The notes: generated by a model not told the origin, from the letters alone. A DNA stretch of 64,000 nt from Romanomermis culicivorax (GCA_963922205.1 CAWUHX010000082.1:248001-312000), one strand, 5' to 3'; positions 44,656 through 55,568 are shown, counted from the first letter of the stretch. Numbers and translations: made by a program.

Positions 44656-44929
44656 GCATTGTGGAGCGAGATCTGTCATGAATTTGATTGCTCGAAAAAT
44701 TTCATACCTTCGATTTGATTGGTCTAAAATTGTAGGGTACTCCTTCTTAACCGTGAGTCCAAGCATAAGCCCGAGCCTAAACCTAAGCCTAAAGCCCAAG
44801 CCTAAGCGTAAACCTAAGCGTAAGCCTAAGAATAAGCCCAAACCTAAGCCAGAAAATTTGCCAGAACAACTACAAAAATCAATAAATTTTTCCGACCAAT
44901 CAAATTGATGACAGATCTCGCTGCGCAAT
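44656..44929. repeat. Inverted-repeat element around a CCTAAG array
   Basis: GAGCGAGATCTGTCATGAAT (44664-44684) faces ATTGATGACAGATCTCGC near 44905-44922. The interior contains a hexamer array. The right arm is where the next, larger element inserted. Confidence 0.6.
44755..44858 (+). repeat. Degenerate CCTAAG/CCTAAA hexamer array
   Basis: About seventeen six-base units: CCTAAG, CCTAAA, CGTAAG, CCCAAA. It yields a Lys-Pro-rich ORF on the plus strand that is an artefact of the repeat. Confidence 0.8.
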
Positions 44930-45955
44930 GGTGTTTTTTTTGTGCCAAAACATGGTTTTTGGCATACAAAAAATTTTGAGCATTTGTGTCAATTGGCACA
45001 AATTTTTTCTGGTCTAAGGCTGAATTTACTTGATTTTTAGTGATTTTAGGGGCTGAACGTGCAAAATTTTCTCGGCGCTCCGCGTCGAGACAATAAGTAT
45101 AACTATACTTCTATTTGCACCTAATGCGAGTGCATTACCTTCGAATATCACCGCAGCAAGCTTATGGCTTGTCCATAATCGATGAATGAAAATAGTGATT
45201 CCGTACATCCTCTGTTTATTCAGTGGTTGTAACTGAGAACCGAAATTTTTGTCTTTAGTTGATTGATTCAAACAGGAAAACTTTTGAATAGTTTTCTTCA
45301 GGATAAAGCAATTGTAAACATCCTTAGGTTAATCTTTACACCGCTGTTAGGAAGGTATTTGTAGCCGAAAATTAAAGAAAAATATAAATTTCTTGACAAA
45401 TTCTGTACAAAAATATCTTAATTCTCGCACAATTCGATTTCTTTTCGAATCGAATAAGCCGTTTTCTCGATCAGTTTTTATGTCGCTCACGTGTTGGCAC
45501 GATTTTTACGCAAAATAAAGCGGTAAAAGTAATTATATCAAACTTTTGGCATACAAATTTTTAAAGGTTTTCAGTATATTTTTAGGGTGAAAATTTTTTT
45601 TTGTGCCATTGGCACAAATTTCTTCGGCCCTTTGTGCCAATTGGCACAATTGTCCGCAGTGTTGCCAGATGCTTTTAGTGAAAAACCGCGAAATGACCTG
45701 AAAAAACCGCAAAAAACACATTCAACAAGAAATGTGGAAACCGCCAAAAAACAGCCGCACAAAAAGTGTCAGAAAAGATTGCATTGCAGTTACTAAAGTT
45801 GGCTGAACTCTCAATTTGATTGTTAAATCAAGAAGTAACGTGTATTCTTGGGAAAAAAATGGAAAGAATGAATTTTTTAGTTAAAAACCCCAAAAATGTA
45901 TAATTTCCCAACCCAAAAAAACACTCAACCCAAAAACCCAATGCCCGCCGCCAAT

Positions 45956-47161
45956 CAGTGTTTTTTTGTGCCATGACACCAAAAATTTTGGGCGTTTGGC
46001 CCGATTGGCACACAATTTTTGGCCGATCAAACATTAAATTTTCTTGATTTTTAGACGTTTGAGGGGCTGAAAATGGAAAAAATTTCAATGAATATAATAT
46101 TTTCTATTCATATATTTGACCCGAACGCGAACGATTTCGTTGCAGCAAAATTTTTATAGGATGTCAATGACTGATGAATGAAAAGAAATTCTGAATATTC
46201 TCTGTTAATTCTGTCAGATTCGGATTTGAAAATCAAATTCTTACTTTTTTGTGTTTGATTGATTTAAATAGAAAAATCGACATCGTTGGTAATTGTACAA
46301 TGTTTCAACCGAAGGTTTACTCAATTTTCGACTTTATTTTCTCTAGTCATTAGATTGTTGTTAAATATATCCTATTCATATTCGTAGTCGAAAATTGAAT
46401 CAATTTGAACTTCCTGAACAATTCTAGAGTAATTTAAATTCTCTCAGCATTCCATTTCTTTTCGAGTCGTCGTGAACTATCTTCTTGTACAGCTTTTTCT
46501 TATCTCACTAACATAGTTAGCTGAAAAATAGGTTGGGCACGATTTTTACAAAAAATTAATGCGTTAAACCTTAAGTTTGTATAAAACTTTCGGCCTAAAA
46601 CTTTTTCGCAGTTTTTAGAATGTTTCTGATTCTGATATAATTTTTTTGGCTATTGACATCATACATGTAATTGGGGGGGGGGAAGTGCTATGGGAACCCC
46701 CCGCCCCAGAAATCTTCGACCATATGGCTAGCCATTGGGCGACCCCCCCCCCCCAGGATTTTCCAATCCAATGGCTAGCCATATGGTAGCCCTAGGGACC
46801 CCTATAGTTTTAGTCGGAAAATTCTGAAAAATGTCATTTTTTTCATGAAAAATGTCAATTTTTGAACAAAAAATGGTCAAAAACGTCAATTTTGCGGGCG
46901 CTTCGCGCCATAAGTACACATTTTATCATTTTTTAGACAAAAATTACTACTTTTTGAACCGTTTTTCAGACATTTTTCATGAAAAAATCGATTTTTTTTC
47001 CTTTAGGGACCCTTCCCCCCAAAATTTTGGGAATTACTGACTCCCGGCACGAAAAAAGTGCTCCACCCCCCCAGACCTCGGAGCTCCGTTACATGTATAT
47101 GATTGACACATTCTTTTTGGCCTGCCAATTGGCACAAATGTCTGTGCACAAAAAAACGCTG
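45956..47161. mobile_element. hAT-type element F (GTGCCAATTGGCAC family) inside M
   Basis: Left end CAGTGTTTTTTTGTGCC, right end GTGCACAAAAAAACGCTG, same family as 49082-50373. The flanking octamers do not match, so one end may be rearranged. Contains a nested G-rich MITE. Confidence 0.65.
46660..47101. mobile_element. hAT-like MITE family 'CATACATGTAA', copy 3, inside F
   Basis: Left CATACATGTAATTGGG, right CCGTTACATGTATATG. Flanks ATTGACAT (46652-46659) and ATTGACAC (47102-47109) match at seven of eight. GGCGCTTCGCGCC at 46897-46909. Confidence 0.85.
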
Positions 47162-47495
47162 CCGAGTGCCGCCCACTGTTTTTTTCCACGAACTTCTTTC
47201 CACAAATGTGGAAAGGGGTCAAATTTTTTTTCCACATGTGGAAAAAAATTTTTTCGTCTTAAAATCCTCGTTTTTTCGCTCAAAAATGCTCGCAGACGCT
47301 TCATCGCACTGTTTTTGAGCTTTTTCAAGCTTTTCGGTGTTTTTAGAGAAGCTAATTCATTAAAATTGGAGGAAGAATTGAAATGTTCGACTTTAAAGCC
47401 TAATCTACAAGCATTGTTGAACAAATTTTCTAGCAAACTATTCGAGAGCATAATTGACTTGAATTACACGAAAAATCGATGGTCAAGTCCTCGAC

Positions 47496-48933
47496 CAGGG
47501 TTGGCAAGGCTTTGGTTTTCGTTTTTTTAAAAAAACCAAAAAATTACAAAATTTCCGGTTTTTAAGTTTTTTTGTTTTTTTTTCCAAAATCATTGGGAAA
47601 CTGTTTTTTCACATTAGTCGATCTTCTAGGCATGTATTGGTGTCTATTTTTGGTTTTTAAAAAAAAACCAAAAAATTGGAAAATCTCTGGGTTTTTTCCA
47701 AAATCATTGGGAAACTGTTTTTTCACATTAGTAGATGTTCTAGGCATGTATTGGTGTCTATCTAAATCAACAAAACAATTAATTTAGTTGAATTGACTTC
47801 ATTACAAAGTAGAAAAAAGTCGTATTTTTATGATACATTTCGTACTCAAAAGATGTAATATAAATCAATCGATATCCTTTGTATCTATCTTGCAACCACA
47901 CATTTAGTATATGAGTCAACTTTGCTATAACTTGCTCGCAAAAAAGTGGACACTAAATCTTTCGTGGAGTGTACTCCGACCATACGGGGTGACATCCATT
48001 GATCCATATCATCTTCAAAATGTTATAAAACATGATTGAGTTTGATATACTGAATTTATTTTTAATTTTCTTAGCTCGAAATTTCAAAATATAAATGAGA
48101 CAGCAATAATAAAATTTTATACAGATCAGTTAAGCATACTGTAGGTTAACAAAGAGAAGAGCTTTTGAGGGGTTCATTTTTATGGGACTTGACGTCGCTA
48201 CTAAGTAGAAAAAATCGTACAAAAATATGTATCTATCATGCAAGCGAGAATTGTATATATATAATAAGACCCATTTGCTGTAGTTATAGCTCGCAGACAG
48301 GTTTGAAAAGCAGAAATTTGGAAACATCTGAAATATCTATGTGTGACCCTCAAGTTCAGTTTGTAATATTAGTAACATATGTAATAATCTATCAATTTAA
48401 AACCCTCTTATCGAAAACGGTACCTATGCCTAAAAATTGTGTCATTTCAACTTCTCTGTGCATATGTATATATGTGATGCATTGTTACAATTCTGTAGTT
48501 GATTTCTTTTGAGTTTTGATTACGTACGTTGTGTATTGTATATTTCTCTTCATTCGTAATTTTTCTTCTTTTCCTTGAATTTGCCCCTTACATATCGCAT
48601 GCTCTGTTCCATTATTACCATTCTTGTGTTCTTCACTCATAGTTCCTGTTTTATGTGCCCACTACTATTACTGTATTTCTATTGCTAAATAGGGATTTCC
48701 TACAGCATAAAATAATGACACTTCTGATAAGATTAATACTTCTAGCTGCCATTTTACGGCTCGTTAACTAGTCTTAGATGATACAGGGAGCTTCCAGCAC
48801 TTTTTTACATAGTTATTTTGATCTACCAAACATTCTAAAGAATTAAACCAGAAAAAAACCACTAAAAAACCATAAAAAATCACTAAAAAACCAAAAAGTC
48901 GAAATTTCAAAAGTTTGGTTTTTGCCAACCCTG
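47496..48933. mobile_element. hAT-type element N, CAGGGTTGGCAA ends, inside G
   Basis: CAGGGTTGGCAA at 47496 and TTGCCAACCCTG at 48922-48933. Subterminal AAAAACCAxAAA motifs at both ends. The 8-bp flanks do not match, so the insertion is inferred from TIRs only. Confidence 0.6.
47582..47765 (+). repeat. Two-copy tandem repeat, ~117-bp period, in N
   Basis: CCAAAATCATTGGGAAACTG ... TCTAGGCATGTATTGGTGTC occurs at about 47584-47654 and again at 47699-47762. Confidence 0.8.
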
Positions 48934-49680
48934 ATCTTTCCAATATGAAAACCCCAAATTTTTTTTCCACATTTGTGGAAAGACCTCAAAAATTTTTTCC
49001 ACATTCCAGATTTATTCCGACATTATAGCGCAAATGTGGAAAAAAACAGTGGTGCCGTCAACCCTGATCTTGCGTTCATGTCAGTGTTTTTTTGTGCACG
49101 GACATTTGTGCCAATTGGCACAAGAGGCCAAAAAAATTTGTGCCAATGGCACAAAAATTTTTTTTTACTAGAGACATACTGAAAACTGCGGAAAAGTTTT
49201 AGGCCAAAAGTTTGATAAAAAGTAATTGTTTAACGCATTAATTTTTTGTAAAAATCGTGCCCAACCCATTTTTCAGCTAACCATGTCAGTGAAAAGAGAA
49301 AAAACTGTGCAACAAAGTAGTTCACGAAATCCCAAAAAAGAAATGGAATGCTGAGACAAGTTAAATAGCTCTAGAATTGTTCAGGAAGTTCAAATTGATT
49401 CAATTTTCGACTACGAACAAATATCTATGTTATGTATATTTAACAACCATGTAAAGACTAGAGAAAATAAAGTCAACAGTCGCGTTGCTTTTCGATCGAA
49501 ACATTGTGCCATTATCAACGATATCGATTTTATTTGAATCAATCAAACACAAAAAGTAACAATTTCAGTTTTAAATCCGAATCTGACTGAATGAAGAGAG
49601 AATATTCAGAATTTCTTTTCACTCATCAGTCTTGACAGCCTATAAAGTTTGCTGCAACGATACTAATACACTGTTCAAAG

Positions 49681-50131
49681 CATACCTGTACTTGGGGGGG
49701 GGGGGGGTTGGGGCATACCTGTAAGACCTCCGACCAGTTGGGGGGGGGGGGGGTAAATCCGAAATTTGGGGGGGGGGTAGGAAAAAGTCGAAATTTTTCC
49801 CAAAAAGGCCAAAAAACATACTCTTTTTTGAAAAAAAATTTTTTTTCCAAACTGGGGGGGGGGTATGGGGGGGGAATGATTTTGGGTATAGGGTTGGCCG
49901 AGTTGGGGGGGTCCCCCCCAACCCCCCCAGGTACAGGTATGGTTGGGGGGACCCCCCCCCCCAACTTGGCCAACCCAGTACCCAAAATGATTTCCCCCCA
50001 ACCCCCCCCCCTAGTTGGGAAAAAAAATTAAAAAAATTTGCCAAAAAGTGTATGTTTTTTGGCCTTTTTTGGGAAAAATTTCGACTTTTTCCTACCCCCC
50101 CCCCCAACTGGTCGGAGGTCTTACAGGTATG
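49681..50131. mobile_element. MITE A ('CATACCTGTA' family), itself hit by a second copy
   Basis: Starts CATACCTGTACTTGGG and ends GTCTTACAGGTATG. GTTCAAAG is duplicated at 49673-49680 and 50132-50139. It is interrupted at 49714 by a relative in the opposite orientation. Confidence 0.9.
49714..49941. mobile_element. MITE A' ('CATACCTGTA' family) nested in A
   Basis: CATACCTGTAAGACCTCC ... AGGTACAGGTATG, flanked by GGTTGGGG and GTTGGGGG. Long G and C runs inside make the exact alignment uncertain. Confidence 0.85.
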
Positions 50132-50607
50132 GTTCAAAGAGAAATCGTTCGCGTTCGGGTTAAATATACGAATAGGAAATATTATATTCATTGATTCGGC
50201 GCGAAGCGCCGAAAAATTTGTACATTTTCTGCCCTAAAACGTCTGAAAATCAAGGAAATTTAATGTTTGACCAGCCGAAAAATTTGTGCCAATTGGCACA
50301 AACGCTAAAATTTTTTGTGTCATTCCAAATTTTTTTGTGCCAAAAACCATGTTTTGGCACAAAAAAAACACTGGTTCATGTCATACCCGTAAGACCTCCG
50401 ACCAGTTGGGGGGGGGGGGTAAATCCGAAATTTTTTTTTTGGGGGGGGGGGTAGGAGAAAGTCGCAATTTTTCCCAAAAAAGGCCAAAAAACATACACTT
50501 TTTGGCAAATTTTTTTAATTTTTTGCCAACTGGGAGGGGGGGGGGGGTTGGGGGGGGGAAATGATTTTGGGTACTGGGTTGGCCAAGTTTTGGGGGGGGG
50601 GGTCCCC

Positions 50608-51874
50608 ACCGTTTTTTTTCCTCGAAGATTTTTTCCACATGAGAACCGGACCCAAAATTTTTTTCCTCAATTTCCAAAAATTTTGCACATTTTTAAAAAC
50701 GCTTATAATTTGGCTACGGATGCTTTTTTATGCATTTTAGGAGCATACCCAAGCATTTTCTTGTATTTGTAGTCAGAAACCTGCAAAAATGAGGAAAAAA
50801 ATTGAGAAAATTCTGGTTATGTTAGTCAAAATGAGCTCATGAAAAATATATTGGTGTTCTATAGGAGCGAGTGGATAAAGCAAGTTAATGATAGAGTTCT
50901 CATGAATTTATCTGCTATCAACATCTCTGTGATTCCGATTAGAATCATCGAATTTTATTTAGTTCTAGGTCCGGCGCGGAGCGCCGGAAAATTTTTTGGT
51001 TTTCACTTTCTAAAACGCTAAAAAATGAACCTTCACAACGTTGCGAAATAATTTTAAATCAGACTGATGGAGTGTAATTTGCTTCTCATTCCGGCGCGTA
51101 GCGCCGGAAAAATTTTCGGGTTTTTGTATTCTAAAACGCTGAAAAATAAATCTCTCCAACATACAATTCGTGAACAAATGTTTTAAAATCGCGGTCTAGA
51201 GTAATGTCTTTAACTTCCACCTTCAATAGACGCATAAGTTCAGATTTCAAACGTTTAAAAAATTCCAATCATCGAGAGAAAAAATTGAGAGACTTGATGA
51301 AAGATCTCTATTTTCGGCGACATAATTGACTGTAAACGATTAGAAAATGAAACGAGCTAACTTGATTGATAGAAACTGTTGAGCATTAATTAGTAAGTCG
51401 AAGTAGATATGCTAACGGCCGCGCCTGATAGAATATAGTTATAATTATACCCATGATCGGCGCGAAGCATACCTGTAAGACCTCCGACCAGTTGGGGGGG
51501 GGGGGGTAAATCCGAAATTTTGGGGGGGGGGGGGTAGGAAAAAATCGAAATTTTTCCCAAAAAAGGCCAAAAAACATACACTTTTTGGCAAATTTTTTTA
51601 ATTTTTTCCCAACTGGGGGGGGGGGTTGGGAAAATGATTTTGGGTATAGGGTTGGCCGAGTTGGGGGGGGGGTCCCCCCCCCCCCCCCAACTACAGGTAT
51701 GGCGCGAAGCGCCGGAAAATTTTGAGATTTTGACCTTTTAAAGTCCACCAAAACGCATCTTTTCGGTTTAGAGTTCTCCAAAATTTTTTCCACAATGAGA
51801 ACCATACCCAAAATTTTTTTCCTCATTTCGAAATTTTTTTCCTCAAAAGACCCCATTTGAGGAAAAAAAACGGT
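50608..51874. mobile_element. Element D, ACCGTTTTTTTTCCTC ends, inside MITE B
   Basis: ACCGTTTTTTTTCCTC at 50608 and GAGGAAAAAAAACGGT at 51859-51874 are perfect inverse copies. GGGGTCCCC flanks both sides. Contains three GGCGCG-hairpins (50971, 51091, 51459/51702). Confidence 0.85.
51468..51701. mobile_element. MITE C ('CATACCTGTA' family), innermost level
   Basis: CATACCTGTAAGACC ... CTACAGGTATG with the 8-bp duplication GCGCGAAG (51460-51467, 51702-51709). It landed in the loop of a CGGCGCGAAGCGCCGG hairpin. Confidence 0.93.
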
Positions 51875-52310
51875 GGGGTCCCCCCCTAAGGCCTAAACCC
51901 CCCCAAGTACAGGTATGGTTCATGTGGTGAGGAAAAATTGAAAACCGCCAAAACCACGGCAAAAACCTAAAAACCGCCAGAAGGATCTGAAAACCGCGAA
52001 AATGGCGGGAAATAGCCGCATCTGGCAACACTGATTGTTCGTGCACAAAAAAATCGCTGCCGCGCAAACTTCCCCGTCTACTGAATAAAGCGCGCGCATG
52101 ACATATATTACAGTGGACATGACTGTTTATTGAAAAAATACAACTAAAATTGAGGCATGTGTATCAATATGCACGACAGGACAAAAGCGCGAATCGGCTT
52201 CTGTAGTAACTTAAACAAGTCCTCACGCTATTCTCAAACCTGATTTTCGACAATTTTATTCACAATTATTAAAGTAAAACAAAATGATGTCGTATGACAG
52301 CGTGCATGTG

Positions 52311-52612
52311 GTTTCACCCCTTTCTTCACCAAAAAACACAACAGCGAAACTCAAAATAGCGATTCTCAATACAGTGAAGCCTCAAAACAGCGGAGTCACA
52401 AAACAGCGATTCTCAATACAGCGAAGTTTCAGAACAGATTCTGAAAATTGCGAATTTTCAAAGTTATCTTTAGAATGGAAAAATGGAGATTGGGCGGACT
52501 AGGCGAATATTTATTTTAATATAGTGTGCGTCTTGCCTTATTCGCGGTATTGAGATTCACTGTTTTGAGTGTCGCCATTTCGAATTTCGCTGAATTGAGG
52601 ACACGCCGTACA
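52311..52612. mobile_element. Short word-array element (CAGCGA family)
   Basis: Left array of AACAGCGATTCTCAA units (52338-52440) and right inverse array (TTGAGATTCACTGTTTTGAG, 52550-52605). Begins GGTTTCACCCC, as does the larger relative at 53026. Non-coding. Confidence 0.6.
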
Positions 52613-53035
52613 TGCAAATCTCTCTCTCTCTAAAAAAGCTTACAAACTTTCTATCTTGAAATGGCAGACGCAGCGGATAAGTGAATTTAATAATTACTTA
52701 ACAATTTGAATAACATAAAGAGAATTATTCACCGTAGTTAACGACCTATGAATAAAATAATTATGCCTTTCATTCTCATTCATGAATAGAAACTTCCTTG
52801 AATTCTGTGCGAGAAGCGCAATTGTGCACTTTTTTCGTAAATCCACTATGTACGAAAAATTTTTTAGCTGTAATTGTACGGCGGGATCACAATTTCCGTC
52901 GCTGAAGATGTTATCAGGCTTCACCCAGAAAGCAACAGCAGACGTAGAGCATAAAACGAAGGGCATATTAAGGAAAATCGAGAGAAATATCAACCGAGGA
53001 AAAATATATGAGGACAAAGGAGGAAGGTTTCACCC

Positions 53036-53205
53036 GTATTCAGCGAAACACACAACAGCGAATCTCAAAATAGCGAGGCTCAATACAGCGAAGTCCCAAA
53101 ACAGCAATTCTCAATACAGCGAAATCTTAATACAGCGATTCTCAAAACAGCGAAATCTCAGAACAGATTCTCAAAATGGTGAATTTTCAAAATAGTCATC
53201 TTTAG
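53036..53205 (+). repeat. Left CAGCGA word array
   Basis: About ten units of 15-16 bp: CTCAAAACAGCGAAATC, CTCAATACAGCGAAGTC and variants. Confidence 0.85.
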
Positions 53206-54943
53206 GATGGGAAAGTGGAGATTGGGCGGGGTAAACTTTTTGGCACATGGCCCATTTGGTTCTCCATCTCGATCTGGCTGCTGGTTGTCACTCATTTTGG
53301 CACCAATCGCCAGATTTCTGACACCATGGCTTTATAGCATATGGTTTTTCACGACATTGCAACTTTTTATTCTGATTTGTTTATTATTAACAAATCTATG
53401 TACATCCATGTTTTTTGTTTCTTTTTTCCCTTATTGACTTATCCCCTTTTATATTCTTATTTTGGGCCACTTTTTGTTTAATTTTTGAAGGTCTTGTACT
53501 TGTACCTACTTTTTATTACATTATTTTACTTTTCATTTCTTTATTTTTGGTTTATGTTCTGCCTTTACTGTTTTATTATTTTATTCATTTCATTTCATTA
53601 ATTTAATTTTTTTGCAATTAAGCTCCAATCAAAAGTTTGCAAAAATGTTTTTCTGACGGATATTTTTTTGCGATTTTGGAATTATTGGTTCGTTCATATA
53701 TATACCAACCATAACTGCAGCACAAAAGCATGTAAAACATGGCCGAATGCAACTAAAAATAGACTATCTCAACCAGCAAAAACGATTTCAATATACCTAT
53801 AATTTGTATATTTATTATAAAATGATGTGTGCTTTTACTCTAGTGTATCACATTAAGGGGAAAGTTGGCCATGTCACGTCAGGTGGAAAACATTGTTTCC
53901 CAGTCACATTGATGGTAAACCATATCAATTTGACCCTATCACAGTGAGTAATAGGCTGTGACTCCTGACGAGACAAGCTTTTTCCACTTGTTCGGGACCT
54001 AACCCGACTAGTACTGGCTATAGGAAGACCTATAGAGTACTCTGGTGTTGTCCTGGGGTCCTGCTGTAGAGTAATGGACAACACCGCCAGGTTAGGGGTG
54101 ACAATCCCCAGGTCCTGCTCAGTGAGAGTGGGGACAAGGTCACCCGTAAAATGACCTGAATTGTAGGACCCGATTACGAACCAGACAGTCCCTTTTTAGC
54201 CCAAACCTGAGAGGTAAGAGCCCTACCTATCTGGGGAAACTCAGGGAAACCAACTTGAGAAGGGTTCCCCAAAAATATCCCACAATAACAATAATCCCCT
54301 GAGAAGACTCACCTAGTCCTGCTCTTCAAATGGAATTTGACAAAAGGGAGGCAGGTCCCTGGTGGTTTTGGTTTTCAGTCAATGAATGGGGAGGTGATCC
54401 ACTCGATTCTTTGACAGCTGGTACAGGAGGTTGAGAGGCGACTCTCTCTTGTATTTGGTCAACAGGGTGCGGATGGTAACCTGGCATGGTGCGGGCGATG
54501 GGAAATGTATGTGAGTTGAGGCGGCGAATGCAGTAGACAATAGGAATTATGCAAATTTATTGAAATAAGAAGGGCGGCGGACGCAGTAGAATATAATAAA
54601 AATAATATGTAAATTTGGAGGTGGCAGACGCGAAGCTAAGACAACCAAATGAAAAATGGGTGAACCCAAAGTGAGTGAAAAATTAAAGAAACATGTCCTT
54701 TTAAGGAAGGACACGTTTGGCTACAGCACCGACTTGGGCAGAGTTTTCGGGGTCCAAGCTAACTTCTGCAGCTAGACCCGATGCAGGAGATGCCTATGAG
54801 CACATAGACATTTTTTCGCTCACATGCGTTTAGCACTGAGGCTGACTGCAGTGCCTATGCTAAGCATATGAGCGTCTTTAGCTAAACTTCTTAGCTAGTC
54901 GTTTTTGCGTAACAAAAACAACACTAATTTTTGTGATAAGAGG
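53206..54943. other. Stretch between the word array and the retrotransposon
   Basis: 53300-53610 is strongly pyrimidine-rich, like 32590-33130. 53900-54500 is a more GC-balanced block with no ORF. No gene could be supported. Confidence 0.35.
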
Positions 54944-55568
54944 TGTAAGGTTTATCAATGTTTGGGTCAATGGAAAATACAGGTTACTGTAGCTGAATAA
55001 CCTGCAGATCGGACTAAATGCTAAAATGTTCTTAATTTATTCTTTCTTTTTTAGAATCGTCAGCGAAAAGCAAAAACGTCAAGGGGTAAACGGCAGCGGC
55101 AACGATCAAGAAAAACGCCAAGGTAAGTTGAAAGGAAAATCGTAGTCTCGCAATGAAAATATATTTCTTTCCAGGTTCCAAAGGTCGCAAAAGCCGGACG
55201 GAAAAGACGACGTTTTACCAGTGACCCTACGACAAAATTGGGAGCAGAGAAGAAAAGCAGGTAAGCCAAATTTATTAGGAAAGAGATGAAGTAATTTTAA
55301 CATACAAAACAAGCATATTTATATAAATAAAAAGACATAAAAACTAACATAAAAACTAGGCATTGACGTCATAAAGTAACATAATATTAGATCATAATCT
55401 AAGTAGGCGTAGTCGTAGAAAGAGTTGCATGACGTAAGGTGAAAATCTTGACGCAGTGTCTACAGTAGGATCGGATAACGTAGGTTTGCCTGTTGCGTGT
55501 GCGAATGGGGGAGAGTCGTTGTTTACTGTAGGTTTCTTAATTATCGATCGATTTAGAGTGCTCTCACA
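54944..55568 (-). repeat. 3' LTR (left copy)
   Basis: Plus-strand ends TGTAAGGTTT and GCTCTCACA; 625 bp; near-identical to 61940-62564. On the plus strand it holds two splice-site-bounded segments (55055-55122 and 55175-55260). Confidence 0.92.

Larger units (their letters stand above)
47174..49051. mobile_element. hAT-type element G, CACTGTTTTTTTCCAC ends
   Basis: TIR CACTGTTTTTTTCCAC and its inverse GTGGAAAAAAACAGTG. Flanks GTGCCGCC (47166-47173) and GTGCCGTC (49052-49059) match at seven of eight. The left interior matches 6550-6710; the rest is replaced by element N. Confidence 0.85.
49082..50373. mobile_element. hAT-type element E (GTGCCAATTGGCAC family)
   Basis: TIR CAGTGTTTTTTTGTGC and inverse GCACAAAAAAAACACTG. 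GTTCATGT is duplicated at 49074-49081 and 50374-50381. Subterminal GTGCCAATTGGCACAA palindromes at both ends. CGGCGCGAAGCGCCG at 50197-50211. A self-nested MITE pair is inserted at 49681. Confidence 0.92.
50382..51917. mobile_element. MITE B ('CATACCTGTA' family) split by element D
   Basis: Left end CATACCCGTAAGACCTCC at 50382, right end AAGTACAGGTATG at 51917. GTTCATGT lies on both sides (50374-50381 and 51918-51925). The left flank octamer is also the right duplication of element E. Confidence 0.88.
45657..52033. mobile_element. hAT-type element M, CAGTGTTGCCAGATGC ends, nested in L
   Basis: Perfect 16-bp TIR at 45657-45672 and its inverse GCATCTGGCAACACTG at 52018-52033. Flanks ATTGTCCG (45649-45656) and ATTGTTCG (52034-52041) match at seven of eight. 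Its own sequence (45673-45950 and 51926-52017) is rich in AAACCGCxAAAA motifs. No transposase. Confidence 0.85.
44929..52059. mobile_element. Outermost hAT-type element of a five-level nest (element L)
   Basis: Left end TGGTGTTTTTTTTGTGCC, right end GTGCACAAAAAAATCGCTG. Flanks CTGCGCAA (44921-44928) and CCGCGCAA (52060-52067) match at seven of eight. The two halves (44929-45656 and 52042-52059) together resemble the element at 49082-50373. Everything in between is later insertions. Confidence 0.8.

Noticed and set aside
44518-44928. 136-codon minus ORF and the opposite Lys-Pro-rich plus ORF
   Set aside because: Both are translations of the CCTAAG hexamer array plus inverted-repeat arms.
45956-47161. 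8-bp target duplication for element F
   Set aside because: Flanks CCGCCAAT and CCGAGTGC do not match; only the terminal sequences support the element.
49626-50191. Minus-strand Pro/Gly-rich ORFs (up to 183 codons)
   Set aside because: They are read-throughs of long G/C homopolymer runs in nested MITEs.
52782-53195. 137-codon plus-strand ORF
   Set aside because: The second half is the CAGCGA word array; the first half has no supported splice sites or family.
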